NCBI RefSeq assembly: GCF_009659535.1
Contig: NZ_VJZZ01000019.1
Span: 54,514-118,513, forward strand
DNA: 64,000 nt
Direction of reading: 5' to 3'
From: Aggregicoccus sp. 17bor-14
GTDB taxonomy: Bacteria; Myxococcota; Myxococcia; Myxococcales; Myxococcaceae
Each line of letters begins with the position of its first letter. The first letter of the stretch is position 1. A model generated the notes under the pieces. It was not told the origin of the DNA. It saw nothing but the letters and a program-made list of their open reading frames with translations, and ran no database searches. Below, piece after piece: positions 9,585 through 18,993 of this stretch. The position numbers and the translations under genes were made by a program.

Positions 9585-11096
9585 CAGGAACAGGGCCGCT
9601 GCGTTGAGGAAGTACTCGCTTCCCAGCAGCGGCCCCTGCACGTAGGCGCGCACCACGCGGTAACCCACGTGCGCGAGCAGCGCGAAGAGCGGCAGGTTGA
9701 TGAGAGGTAGGAGCGCCCAGCGCGCGCCGCGCCACCAGCGCGCCACCGCCTCTCCCACCGCCGTTCCCTCCGTGAAGCGCCACGCGCCCGAGCGCGCCGC
9801 CGCGAGCTGGGCGAGCACCTCGCCCACCGCCGGCACCCCCACGCTCTCCGGCGCGAGCCCCGCCGCGTGCGCGAGCGCGCGCGCCTCCGCCACGGTGGTG
9901 CGCGCCGCCGCCTCCACCGTGCCGTCGTCCTCCAGCGTCTCCACCACCGCGCGCTCCGCGGCTCCCGCCCGCGTGCGCTCGCGCACCGCGTCCAGCGCCG
10001 TGCTCGCCGCCGCCACCGCGAGCCCCACCGGCAGGCTGCGCCGCGCGAGCAGCGTCGCCGCGCCCACGCCGGTGGCCCCGAAGCTGGTGAGCCGCATCCC
10101 CCACGCCGCCGGGCCCCAGAAGCGGCTCGCCGCCTGGCGCCGCACCTCGTGCGCGAGGTGCCCGCGCGCCTGGACGAGCCGCGCCTCGAAGTCTTGCTCC
10201 AGCGGCCCCTGCGCCTGGGCGAGCCCGCGCGCGAGCGCCTCCTTCAGCCGCGCGAGCAGCCCTTCCGTCTCCTGCAGCGCGGCCTCCACGCGCCCCGTGA
10301 GCTCCTGCAGCAGCCCCGCCGCGTTGCTCTTGCGCACGCGCGCCGCCACCGCCTGGGTGGCGAGGCTCTTGAGGTGGAAGAGGAAGGGGCCGAACTCACC
10401 GGAGGGGTCCTCGCCGCGCTGGGCCGCGCGCGCGCTCACCGCGAACACCGGCACCTCCTCCTGCGCGAGCCCGAGGCGCTCGGAGGCGAGGCGGCGCGCC
10501 TGGGCCTTGAGCGTCTCGCGCGCCTCCTTGCCCAGCTCGTCCGCGAAGTTGAGCACGAAGACGAGCGCGCGGCGGCGGGCGAACTCCTGCAGGAACTCGA
10601 GCTGGCTCGCCTCCGCGACGCTGCCGCGGTGCATGACCACCAGCGCCACGTCCGCGTGCTCCAGTGCGCCGCGCGCGATGTCCCGGTGCGAAGTGGCCAC
10701 GCTGTTGAGGTCGGGCGTGTCGATGAACACCTGGCCGCCCCACATCGCGCCAGGGCCCGCGACGTAGCGCACCGTGCGTGCGCCCAGCGCCTCGAGCGCG
10801 TCCGCGCTCGCCGCACCTCCCTCGGGCGCGTACACGGTGAGGGCGGAGGAGGTGGGGCGGCTCTCGCCCTCGCGGCTCAGCGCCTGGCCCGCGAGCGCGT
10901 TGAGCAGGGTGCTCTTGCCCGCGCCCGTCGCGCCGACGAGCGCCACCGCGAGCGGAGCATCCCGGCCGGCGAGCCCGCGCGCGTAGTCGAGGCGCAGGCG
11001 CTCGAGGCGCGAGGCCTGCCCCGCGAGCGAGGGCAGGGTGCAGGCGGCAGAGAGCAGCGGCGCGAGGTCCTCGGGGTCCGGGAGGGGCGTGTCCAC
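9384..11096 (-). CDS. dynamin-like membrane GTPase
   Basis: 570 residues from a GTG at 11096; an alternative GTG at 11177 adds 27 residues with little family character. The G1 loop is GATGAGKST, G3 appears as DTPDLNS, and a G4-like NFADEL follows. A long helical region rich in Arg/Glu follows the GTPase domain, then hydrophobic segments near the C-terminus (LLPLINLPLFALLAHVGY and FLLLAGVGALLASLSL). This layout fits bacterial dynamin-like or Era/YfjP-related GTPases acting on membranes. A similar but separate gene lies at 26603-28342. Its last 201 bases are antisense to the M23 peptidase gene. Confidence 0.8.
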   Translation of the reverse strand: MDTPLPDPEDLAPLLSAACTLPSLAGQASRLERLRLDYARGLAGRDAPLAVALVGATGAGKSTLLNALAGQALSREGESRPTSSALTVYAPEGGAASADALEALGARTVRYVAGPGAMWGGQVFIDTPDLNSVATSHRDIARGALEHADVALVVMHRGSVAEASQLEFLQEFARRRALVFVLNFADELGKEARETLKAQARRLASERLGLAQEEVPVFAVSARAAQRGEDPSGEFGPFLFHLKSLATQAVAARVRKSNAAGLLQELTGRVEAALQETEGLLARLKEALARGLAQAQGPLEQDFEARLVQARGHLAHEVRRQAASRFWGPAAWGMRLTSFGATGVGAATLLARRSLPVGLAVAAASTALDAVRERTRAGAAERAVVETLEDDGTVEAAARTTVAEARALAHAAGLAPESVGVPAVGEVLAQLAAARSGAWRFTEGTAVGEAVARWWRGARWALLPLINLPLFALLAHVGYRVVRAYVQGPLLGSEYFLNAAALFLLLAGVGALLASLSLAGAARRAGTAGRGRFAAALGALGLRLGDAVDDGLRPARDAARRLLTVSRGGQ

Positions 11097-11221
11097 GGGG
11101 GGCAGCCTCGCCACGCGCCGAGACCCTGACCACCCCGCGTCCAAAAGGACCCGCCCCTCTTGCGGTACGCTGTGCACTTCTTGATAGAAGGCCGGCCCGT
11201 CCCCGTCCCCCGAGGCTCCGC

Positions 11222-12127
11222 ATGGTGTCCCTGCTGCTGGCCGCGCTGCTCGCGCAGGCCCCCGTCGCCAACCCGCGCCAGCAGGGCGTGCCCGTGGGCA
11301 AGGGGCGCACGCTGCCCACCGTGCGGCTCACGGCGCCCACCGGCGGCTGGACGGTGGACCGCATGCTGACGGTGGCGGGCAGCGTGAGCGACACCACCAT
11401 CGACCCGGTGGTGCTGAGCATCAACGGCGACCGCTACCTCATGCGCACCTTCAGCGGGCGCTTCGAGCGCAAGTTCCCCGCGGCGAGCGGCAAGAACGTG
11501 GTGACGGTGCTGGCCACGAACCAGGCGGGCACGGCGCGCGCGCAGGCCACGGTGTACGCGCAGGTGCCGCCAGTGCCGCTCAAGGCGGTGCTCACCAGCG
11601 ACACCGAGGGCGTGTACACGGACCTGCACGTGTACGAGCCCACGAAGGAGAGCGTGGCGCCCGCGCCGGACGGCAAGGGCACGGTGCTGGACCTCAAGAA
11701 GATGGCGCACGTGTACTGGGCGGACACGAACAGCCCGAGCGGCGGCACCTTCTACCTCAACGAGCAGGGCGGCGACTTCGACGACCCGGCCTACGGCCCC
11801 TACCTCTACGTGCACCGCGCGCCGCCGCGCGGCCTCTACCTCATCGCCACGAACTACTGGCCGAGCGGGGACAAGGCGCACACCGTGGCCACCCTCAACG
11901 TCGCGCTCTACGAGGGCACGCCCTCCGAGGTGCGGCGCATGGTGCGCGTGCCGCTCGCGACCCGCGGCACCACGCGCATGCTCGCGTGGGTGAACGTGCT
12001 CGGGGACGGCAAGGCGGAGGTGTACGCGCCATCGCAGGACCCCGCGCCCACCTCCGATGCCTGGCCGCGCAACCTCCAGCAGGCAGTGGACGCGCTCACC
12101 AGCGGCGGCGTGGACAGCGGCGACTAG
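11222..12127 (+). CDS. YfaP-like DUF2135 protein of the alpha-2-macroglobulin operon
   Basis: 301 residues, first gene of a five-gene operon. A short signal peptide (about 1-13) is followed by an Ig-like beta domain (about 30-115, with LTVAGSVSD and VVTVLATNQAG) and a DUF2135 domain (about 120-235, with YTDLHVYEP, HVYWADTNSP and LYLIATNYW). DUF2135 proteins such as Escherichia coli YfaP and members of the Pseudomonas aeruginosa mag operon are encoded with bacterial alpha-2-macroglobulin. The domain is thought to be periplasmic and adhesive or structural. The next gene begins 15 bases downstream. Confidence 0.85.
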   Translation: MVSLLLAALLAQAPVANPRQQGVPVGKGRTLPTVRLTAPTGGWTVDRMLTVAGSVSDTTIDPVVLSINGDRYLMRTFSGRFERKFPAASGKNVVTVLATNQAGTARAQATVYAQVPPVPLKAVLTSDTEGVYTDLHVYEPTKESVAPAPDGKGTVLDLKKMAHVYWADTNSPSGGTFYLNEQGGDFDDPAYGPYLYVHRAPPRGLYLIATNYWPSGDKAHTVATLNVALYEGTPSEVRRMVRVPLATRGTTRMLAWVNVLGDGKAEVYAPSQDPAPTSDAWPRNLQQAVDALTSGGVDSGD

Positions 12128-12142
12128 TCCTCCTCCGGCCCC

Positions 12143-12718
12143 ATGCACGCCCTCCCGCTCCTCTGGTTGCTGCTGCTGCAGCAGGCGCCTGCGCCTTCGC
12201 AGGCGGTGCGCCTGCGCGACGAGCTCGCGCGCGTGGCGCTCGCGCAGGTGCGCGCGCAGGACCCGGCGTGGCAACCCTCGCAGCGCGACTGCGCGGGCCT
12301 GGTGCGCTTCGCCTTCCGCACGGCCTACCGCCGCGCTGCCCCAACGCGCCTCGCGCAGCCCCTGTGGCGCGATGCCGCCGGCGCCCCGAGCGACTTCGCG
12401 GACGCGGAGACGCTGCTCTCGCGCTCCTTCGCGCCGCTCGGCCGCGGTGAGGCGGCGCGAGAGGGCCTGCGCTCCGGAGACCTCGTCGCCTTCCGCATGG
12501 AGCGCGACGCGGGGCCCGTCTTCCACCTGATGCTGGTGGTGCGCCCCGAGGACCGGGCGCATGCGCCGGCGCGCGTCGTCTACCACCCGGGGGAGCGGGG
12601 CGCCGCCGTGCGCACCGGGCGCCTCGACGCGCTCGCCACCGAGGCGCCGCGCGAGTGGCGCCCCGTGCCCGAGAACCCCGCCTTCGTCGGCTTCTTCCGT
12701 CTCAAGGAGTGGATGTGA
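12143..12718 (+). CDS. YfaT-like DUF1175 protein
   Basis: 191 residues with a signal peptide at about 1-20. The family, DUF1175, accompanies type-2 bacterial alpha-2-macroglobulin genes. The core resembles NlpC/P60 cysteine peptidases: Cys50 in QRDCAGLVRF starts a helix, and His128 in PVFHLMLVV sits on a strand, the spacing expected for a Cys-His dyad. A peptidoglycan endopeptidase or amidase activity is therefore possible but is inference. The stop codon overlaps the next start by one base. Confidence 0.85.
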   Translation: MHALPLLWLLLLQQAPAPSQAVRLRDELARVALAQVRAQDPAWQPSQRDCAGLVRFAFRTAYRRAAPTRLAQPLWRDAAGAPSDFADAETLLSRSFAPLGRGEAAREGLRSGDLVAFRMERDAGPVFHLMLVVRPEDRAHAPARVVYHPGERGAAVRTGRLDALATEAPREWRPVPENPAFVGFFRLKEWM

Positions 12719-14265
12719 TGCAGACCCGCCTTCCTCCCGCCCTGCTGGCGGCGCTCGCCGCCGGCGCGCTCGTCGCCGTGGGCGCGGGCGCGTACCTCCT
12801 CGGCCGCCACCGTGGGGGCACGCCCTCGGACACCTCGAGCCAGGGGGCCACGGCCTCCAACCAGGGCGGGCTGCTGCAGGCGCTGCCGCCGGTGTCCGGC
12901 GAGCCGCAGCCGATGGAGCCGCCCGAGGAGGCGCAGGAGGCCGCGCTCTGGGTGGACGTGTACGCGCCCGCGAAGGTGCGCGCGGCGCTCGCGAAGAATG
13001 CGTGGCTCACGCAGCAGCTGCAGGCGCCGCTGGGCCGCGGCTTCGTGGGCGGCTGGGCGGCCTTCCTCGGCACGCGCGGCGAGGACCTGGGCGGCTCCTT
13101 CAAGGGCGCGGTGCTGGACCTGCTCGCGGAGCAGGTGCTGGCCTCGCCCTTCCGCCTCCTCTGGCTCTCGGGCGACGCGCGCAACGGCACGCCGGTGCTG
13201 CTGCTGCCCGAGCCGGAGCGCGCGGCCGTCGCCGCCTACGAGTCGCTGCGCACCGTCTCGCGGCGCAACGCGCTGCTCGCCAAGGCGTGCCCGGGCGGGA
13301 AGGGCACGGCGCCCGCCGAGGGCTTCCGCATCGAGCGCCTCCTCGTCGCGGAGCAGTCGGTGTGGGCCGCGCGCTCTGGAGATCGCCTGGTGCTCGGCCG
13401 CACCGCTGCCTCCGTGCTGCAGGGGCTGTGCACGCCGCTGCCCGGGCTCGAGGCGCCGGCGAAGGACGTGGACGTGGAGCTGGGCTTCGCGCCCGAGCCG
13501 CTGGGCCGCGAGCTGCAGCTGCTCTCGCACGTGGCGGGCCTCGAGCACACCACGCTGCGCTTCGGCGTGGAGGGAGAGCGCCTCGTCGCGCGCGGGCTCG
13601 CGGGGCGCGCGCTGAAGGGTGAGCGCCGCCTCGATGCGGCCCCGCTCTCCGAGGGGCTCCTGAAGCTCGTGCCCGAGGAGACGCCGGTGCTGCTCGCGGT
13701 GCAGCTGCGCCTCCCCGAGTCGCTCGAGCCCGAGGCGCTCAAGGCCTTCTGGTCCGGCGAGGGGGCCGCGCCCAAGCTGCGCACCCGCGAGGTGGCCTTG
13801 CTCTGGACGCCGCGCGGCTCGCCCGAGGCTGCGACGGAGGTCGCGCTCGTCTGGGGACGCCCCGAGGACGGGCCCGCGCTCGAGCAGCTCTTCTCCGGGC
13901 CCAACGCCCTGGTGCGTGCGCCGCTGTGCGGCCACCTGGTGCTCGCCTCCACGCCCGCGGTGCTGGAGCGGGTGCGCCGCGCCTGCGAGGGCCGCTCGCC
14001 GAGCCTCTTGCACGCCTCGGCGCCGCTGGTGCGCGGCCTGCGCGAGAAGGGCTCGGTGGCCTTCGGGGTGAACACCGGGCGGCTGCTCGGGGGACTGCTC
14101 GCGGACGGGTATGTCGCAGGGAACGACGCCGCCGAGAAGAAGCCCGCGCGCGCGGCGCCGCCGGAGATCGAGGCGGCGCGGCGCGAGCTGGAGACGCTGC
14201 CGTACGTGGGACTGCGCGGGACGCTCGAGGGCAACACGCTGATGCCGGGAGGGTTTGGTTCATGA
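12718..14265 (+). CDS. YfaA-like DUF2138 protein
   Basis: 515 residues. The N-terminus has an uncleaved-looking signal anchor (about residues 7-30) followed by a Ser/Pro/Gln-rich linker, so the bulk lies in the periplasm. The remaining region matches the DUF2138 pattern by context and size. It is a long alpha/beta protein with repeated strands such as DRLVLGRTAASV and HLVLASTPAVLERV, which look like an internal duplication. DUF2138 genes occur almost only next to yfaS/magD-type alpha-2-macroglobulin genes; the function is unknown. It starts inside the yfaT-like stop region and overlaps the alpha-2-macroglobulin gene by 4 bases. Confidence 0.8.
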   Translation: MQTRLPPALLAALAAGALVAVGAGAYLLGRHRGGTPSDTSSQGATASNQGGLLQALPPVSGEPQPMEPPEEAQEAALWVDVYAPAKVRAALAKNAWLTQQLQAPLGRGFVGGWAAFLGTRGEDLGGSFKGAVLDLLAEQVLASPFRLLWLSGDARNGTPVLLLPEPERAAVAAYESLRTVSRRNALLAKACPGGKGTAPAEGFRIERLLVAEQSVWAARSGDRLVLGRTAASVLQGLCTPLPGLEAPAKDVDVELGFAPEPLGRELQLLSHVAGLEHTTLRFGVEGERLVARGLAGRALKGERRLDAAPLSEGLLKLVPEETPVLLAVQLRLPESLEPEALKAFWSGEGAAPKLRTREVALLWTPRGSPEAATEVALVWGRPEDGPALEQLFSGPNALVRAPLCGHLVLASTPAVLERVRRACEGRSPSLLHASAPLVRGLREKGSVAFGVNTGRLLGGLLADGYVAGNDAAEKKPARAAPPEIEAARRELETLPYVGLRGTLEGNTLMPGGFGS

Positions 14266-17200
14266 GGTGCACTGCTCGCATCGCGGCCCTGGCCGCGCTG
14301 GTGCTCACGGCCGGCTCGGCGCTGGCCAAGCCGCTCTACATCACCGTGCCGCGCGCCTACGGGACGCAGGAGCCGGTGGCGGTGGACGTGGCCTTCGAGT
14401 CGCGCGGCCCCGTGGAGCTGCGCGTGCTCGAGCCCTCGGACGTGGACGCCTTCCTGCGCGCGCAGGGCGACCTGCGCCGCGCCTACCAGGTGCCGCCCAC
14501 CACGCAGAACCCGGGCAATGCGCTCACCCGCGGGCTCAACGCGGTGCGCGCGCCCGGCAGCTTCCTCCTCTTCGCGCTCGGCGAGGACCTGCGCCGTGCC
14601 GTCGCCCCGGGCCTCCCCGCGCGGCCGCCCCCGCCCTCGCCGCGCCCGCTGGTGCGCCTCGCCGAGGGCAGCGAGAAGCTCGTGGGCATCCCGCCGGGTT
14701 TCCGCGTGGTGCGCAGCCAGTGGCTCAACCTGGACCTGGGCGGCAATGACGGCGCCTTCAGCGTGCCGGGCTTCGACACGGCGGGCGAGGAGGGCGGCTA
14801 CCAGGAGCGGCGCGTCTCGCTCGCGCCGCTGCCCGCGGGCACCTACGTGCTGCAGCTGGTGCAGGGGCGCATCGAGGGCCAGGTGGTGCTCGTCGTCACC
14901 GACCTCACCGTGCAGCTGAAGCAGACGGACGGGCGCGTGCTGGTGCGCGTGGCGGGCCGCGACCAGCGCCCCCGCGCGGGCGCGAAGGTGCAGCTGTACC
15001 TGCCCACGGGCAAGGGCCCCGCGGGCACCACGGACGCGCAGGGCGAGGTGACGCTCCCGGTGAGCGAGCCGCGCCTCATCGCCACCGCGTCGGTGGGCCG
15101 CGACACGGCGCTGGTGGACACGGACTTCTACTCCTCGCTCGCCGTGACGCCGGACGTGTTCCTCTACAGCGACCGGCCCATCTACAAGCCGGGCGACGAG
15201 GTGAAGTTCCGCGGCCTCCTGCGCCAGCCGGACAGCTTCCTCGCGCGCCTCTTCACGCCGCGCCAGCGCAGCGTGACGGTGAAGCTCACCTCCGCGGAGG
15301 GCCGCAGCGTGCAGACGCGCGCGAGCGTGGACGCCTTCGGCTCCTTCGCGGGCAACCTGCAGCTGCCCTCCGACCTCGGCACCGGCGTGCTCAGCCTCAT
15401 GGCGCAGGTGGACGACCGCCAGCACGGCGGCGAGGCGCGCGTGCAGGACTACGTGAAGCCGACCTTCTACGTGGAGCTGCAGCCCGAGCGCGAGACGGTG
15501 GTGCCGGGCGAGCCGCTGCGCGCCACGGTGCGCGCGCGGCGCTACGCGGGCGGCGTGCCCGCAGGCGCGCGCTACGAGGTGTTCCTCTACCGCACGCTGC
15601 TCGATGCGCCGGCGTGGGTGGACGACGCGGGCAAGGGCGGGCAGGGCAGCGCCGTCACCTACGGCAGCCCCTCCACGAGCGAGGGCGCCCTCAGCGTGCC
15701 CGAGCGGCTCTACTCCTCGGTGGCCGCGCGCGAGTCGGACGGCGAGGACCCGTGGGCAAGCGCCGCGGTCTTCGACGCGAACGGCGAGGCGCAGGTGGAG
15801 CTCGCGGTGCCGCCGCTCGCTCCGGGCGAGGAGCGCCTGCCCTACCGCTACGCGCTCACGGTGCGCGCGCGCGACGACCAGGAGACCTTCGCCAACGCGA
15901 GCGCCTCCTTCTTCCTCTCCAAGGTGGAGGTGATGGGGGCGGCGCGCTTCTCGGCCGCCGTGGTGAAGAAGGACGCCGAGGCCTTCCTCGAGGTGCGCGC
16001 CACCACGCTCTCCGGCAAGCCCTACGGGGCGACGCCGGGCGAGGTGGAGTTCGTGCTGCGCCGCGCCGACGGGAGCGAGAAGTCGCTGGAGAAGCGCACC
16101 TTCACCACGGACGCGGCGGGCGTGCGGCGCGAGCCGGTGCCCACCTCGCGCGCGGGCGCGGTGCTCGCGCGCGTGACGGTGAAGGACAAGCGGGGCGAGG
16201 CCTGGACGGGCGAGGCGCAGCTGCTCGTCATCGGCGCGCCGGACGAGCCGGTGGCGCGCGTGCCCAACCTCACGCTCGCGGCGCTCTCGGGCACGCTCGC
16301 GCCCGGGGACACGGCGGAGCTCGTCGCGCTGCTGCCCGAGGGCTGGGGCCCGGAGGGCAAGGACGCGGGGCCCGTGTGGGTGACGCTGGGCGGCGCGGGG
16401 CTGTACGGCACGCAGCTCGTGCAGCTCGACGGGCGCACGCTGGTGCACCGCTTCGACGTGGAGAAGCGCTTCGGCAGCGCGGTGTACGCGTCCGTGGCCT
16501 ACCCCACGGCGCAGGGCCGCTGGGAGGAGCGCACGGTGGGCTTCCGCATCGTGCCGCGCGAGCGCACCCTCACGGTGAGCCTGCAGCCGCGGCGCGCCGA
16601 GGCCGCGCCGCTGGGCGAGCAGGTGGTGGACCTGCGGGTGACGGACAGTGAGGGCGAGGGCGTCGTCGCCCAGGTGTCCGTGGGCGTGGTGGACAAGGCC
16701 GTCTACGCCATCCAGAGCGAGTTCCGCCCCGGCATCCTCGACTTCTTCTACCCGGTGGGCCGCAACAACGTGGCCACCTTCCTCTCTGCCGAGTTCCAGG
16801 GCTACGGCTACGGCGAGGCGCTCGCGCGCGCACTGCGCGGGCTGCCGCCGGACCACGCCTTTGCCTCGGTGAAGCCGCCCACGCGCCAGGCGCGCGACCT
16901 GGACCGCGACACCGCGTACTGGAACCCCTCCGTCGTCACCGACCGCGAGGGCCGCGCCACCGTGCGCTTCACCCTGCCGAGCAACCAGACGCTCTGGGTG
17001 GTGACGGGCGTGGCGGCGGACACCTCGGGCCGCTTCGGCGAGGGCACCGCAGGCTTCGCCACCCGCGGCAGCCTCAACCTCTACACCGCGCTGCCGCAGT
17101 TCCTGCGCGAGGGCGACGAGGCGCTCGCCAGCGTGCGCCTCTCCGCGGGTGAGGCGAGCAAGGCGCCTCAAGGCCTCCAGATCAAGCTCGCGGCCGCGGG

Positions 17201-18989
17201 CGTGCTGCAGGGCGCCGGCGTGCAGCAGGCGGTGCAGCTCGCGCCGGGTGCGGAGCAGGTGCTGCCCATGAAGCTCAGCGCGAAGGGCGCGGGGGCAGGG
17301 GAGCTCTCGGTGCAGGTGGCCGGCGGCAAGGAGCCGCTCGCCGAGCGCCGGCAGCTTCCCGTGCGCCCTGCGGTGCTCGAGGCGCCGGTGCAGGTGTCTC
17401 GCTGGGGCGGCGGCGCGCTCGCGCTCCCGGCCGCCGCGAGCGCACGCCTCTCGCACGTGGAGCTGGTGCTGCAGCCCTCGCTGGTGGACGCGGCGCTCGC
17501 CAACGTGCGCGAGCTGCTCACCTACCCGTACGGCTGCCTCGAGCAGCTCGTCTCCACCACCGTGCCCAACGTGGCCCTCTTCCGCACGCTGGAGAAGGCG
17601 GGGGCGCTGGACGGGTTGGATCCGCAGAGCCAGGCGCTGCTCGCCGAGGCGCGCAGCCGCGCGGTCGAGGGCACGCACCGCATCCTCGAGCTCGAGGTGC
17701 GCGGCGGTGGCTTCACCTGGTTCGACGGCTACAGCGAGCCCAGCCTGCCCATGACGCTCGTCGCGCTGGACGGGCTCGCGTACGCGGTGGAGGCGGGGCT
17801 GGTGGACCGCAACGAGCCGCGCATCGTGGAGAGCGCGCGCTGGCTCGAGGCGCAGGAGAACCTGCCCACGGAGCTGGATGCGACGCGCGCCTGGGTGCTC
17901 TCGCGCCTGGACGGCCCGCGCGCGGCGCCCCGCGTGCGCGCGCTGGTGCAGGCGGCCCAGCCCGGCGACCTCTACCCGCTCGCGCTCGCGGTGCTCGCCG
18001 CGGAGCAGGCCGGCGTGCGCCGTGAGCCCGCGCTCGCCTCGCGCCTCGAGCAGCTGGTGGCCCTGAGCCGCGAGGGCTTCGCCAAGCCCGCGCTGCTCAC
18101 CCAGCCGGACGAGGCGCTGTGGCGCTACCCGCTGCGCCGCGTGGGCCTCACCGCGGTGCTCGGCCACGCGGCCTCCTACGGCCCCATCGACGTGGACGCC
18201 GTGCGCCGGCAGCTGCTCGAGCTGCTGAGCGAGCCCGGCCTCTCCACCTTCGACCGGAGCACCGCGCTGCTGCACTCGCTGTGGCTCGTGGAACGCGATG
18301 CGAAGCAGCTGCGCCGCCTGCCGCCGCCCGAGGTGAAGGGCGTGGGCAAGCCCGTGCACTTCAGCGCCCGGGGCCTCGGCCTCGTGGCCACCCTGGAGCC
18401 CGGCACGCGCAGCGTGGAGCTCGCGGACTTCCCCGGCGTGGCCAGCCTGCACGCTGTCGCGTCCACGCCGCTTCCGGACGTGAAGCCGGAGAGCGAAGGC
18501 ATGAGCCTGTCGCGCGCCTACTACGCCCTGCGCGAGGGGACGCGCGTGCGCCTGAACGCGGGCGACAGCGTGCACGTGGGCGAGGAGGTGTACGTGGAGC
18601 TCACGCTGGATGCGCGCGAGGACAGCCGCGACCGCTCCGCCTACTACGTGGTGGAGGACGCGGTCCCCGCGGGCTTCGTGCCGCTGGGCGAGGACAAGGC
18701 CTTCCGCGCCGAGCCCTACTCGCTGCCGCTCGCCCCCGAGGCCCTCAAGCGCCGTTCCTTGAGCCCCGAGCGCGCCACCTTCTTCTTCGAGGAGCCCGCC
18801 TGGTGGAGCCAGAGCCCGCGCACGGTGGGCTACGTGCTGCGCGCGCAGTTCGCCGGCACCTTCTCGGCGCCCCCCGCGCGCATCGAGGACATGTACGTGG
18901 CGCGCGTGCACGGCCGCACCGCGGCGGACGTGCTCAAGGTGGTGCCCAGCGCGAGCAGCGCCACCGCCGCGGGCCAGGACGGAGGCTGA
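14262..18989 (+). CDS. bacterial alpha-2-macroglobulin with thioester motif (YfaS/MagD type)
   Basis: 1575 residues, ATG at 14262 with a ggagggt ribosome binding site and a 4-base overlap with the upstream gene. A cleavable signal peptide (about 1-22) lacks a lipobox Cys, so the protein should be soluble in the periplasm. Landmarks in order: macroglobulin beta domains, including YSDRPIYKPGDEVKFRG near 303; the central alpha-2-macroglobulin region with NQTLWVVTGVAADTSGRFGEG near 905; the thioester site GCLEQ with Cys1092; the helical TED region around 1085-1350; and a C-terminal receptor-like region. The thioester can trap attacking proteases covalently. The operon context is that of the second, YfaS/MagD type of the family. 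Confidence 0.95.
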   Translation: MRCTARIAALAALVLTAGSALAKPLYITVPRAYGTQEPVAVDVAFESRGPVELRVLEPSDVDAFLRAQGDLRRAYQVPPTTQNPGNALTRGLNAVRAPGSFLLFALGEDLRRAVAPGLPARPPPPSPRPLVRLAEGSEKLVGIPPGFRVVRSQWLNLDLGGNDGAFSVPGFDTAGEEGGYQERRVSLAPLPAGTYVLQLVQGRIEGQVVLVVTDLTVQLKQTDGRVLVRVAGRDQRPRAGAKVQLYLPTGKGPAGTTDAQGEVTLPVSEPRLIATASVGRDTALVDTDFYSSLAVTPDVFLYSDRPIYKPGDEVKFRGLLRQPDSFLARLFTPRQRSVTVKLTSAEGRSVQTRASVDAFGSFAGNLQLPSDLGTGVLSLMAQVDDRQHGGEARVQDYVKPTFYVELQPERETVVPGEPLRATVRARRYAGGVPAGARYEVFLYRTLLDAPAWVDDAGKGGQGSAVTYGSPSTSEGALSVPERLYSSVAARESDGEDPWASAAVFDANGEAQVELAVPPLAPGEERLPYRYALTVRARDDQETFANASASFFLSKVEVMGAARFSAAVVKKDAEAFLEVRATTLSGKPYGATPGEVEFVLRRADGSEKSLEKRTFTTDAAGVRREPVPTSRAGAVLARVTVKDKRGEAWTGEAQLLVIGAPDEPVARVPNLTLAALSGTLAPGDTAELVALLPEGWGPEGKDAGPVWVTLGGAGLYGTQLVQLDGRTLVHRFDVEKRFGSAVYASVAYPTAQGRWEERTVGFRIVPRERTLTVSLQPRRAEAAPLGEQVVDLRVTDSEGEGVVAQVSVGVVDKAVYAIQSEFRPGILDFFYPVGRNNVATFLSAEFQGYGYGEALARALRGLPPDHAFASVKPPTRQARDLDRDTAYWNPSVVTDREGRATVRFTLPSNQTLWVVTGVAADTSGRFGEGTAGFATRGSLNLYTALPQFLREGDEALASVRLSAGEASKAPQGLQIKLAAAGVLQGAGVQQAVQLAPGAEQVLPMKLSAKGAGAGELSVQVAGGKEPLAERRQLPVRPAVLEAPVQVSRWGGGALALPAAASARLSHVELVLQPSLVDAALANVRELLTYPYGCLEQLVSTTVPNVALFRTLEKAGALDGLDPQSQALLAEARSRAVEGTHRILELEVRGGGFTWFDGYSEPSLPMTLVALDGLAYAVEAGLVDRNEPRIVESARWLEAQENLPTELDATRAWVLSRLDGPRAAPRVRALVQAAQPGDLYPLALAVLAAEQAGVRREPALASRLEQLVALSREGFAKPALLTQPDEALWRYPLRRVGLTAVLGHAASYGPIDVDAVRRQLLELLSEPGLSTFDRSTALLHSLWLVERDAKQLRRLPPPEVKGVGKPVHFSARGLGLVATLEPGTRSVELADFPGVASLHAVASTPLPDVKPESEGMSLSRAYYALREGTRVRLNAGDSVHVGEEVYVELTLDAREDSRDRSAYYVVEDAVPAGFVPLGEDKAFRAEPYSLPLAPEALKRRSLSPERATFFFEEPAWWSQSPRTVGYVLRAQFAGTFSAPPARIEDMYVARVHGRTAADVLKVVPSASSATAAGQDGG

Positions 18990-18993
18990 GGCC

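Noticed and set aside
11178..11221. A promoter with TTGCGG and TTGATA between the divergent GTPase and yfaP-like genes
   Set aside because: The spacing is 15 bases and the second box is poor, so I did not annotate it.
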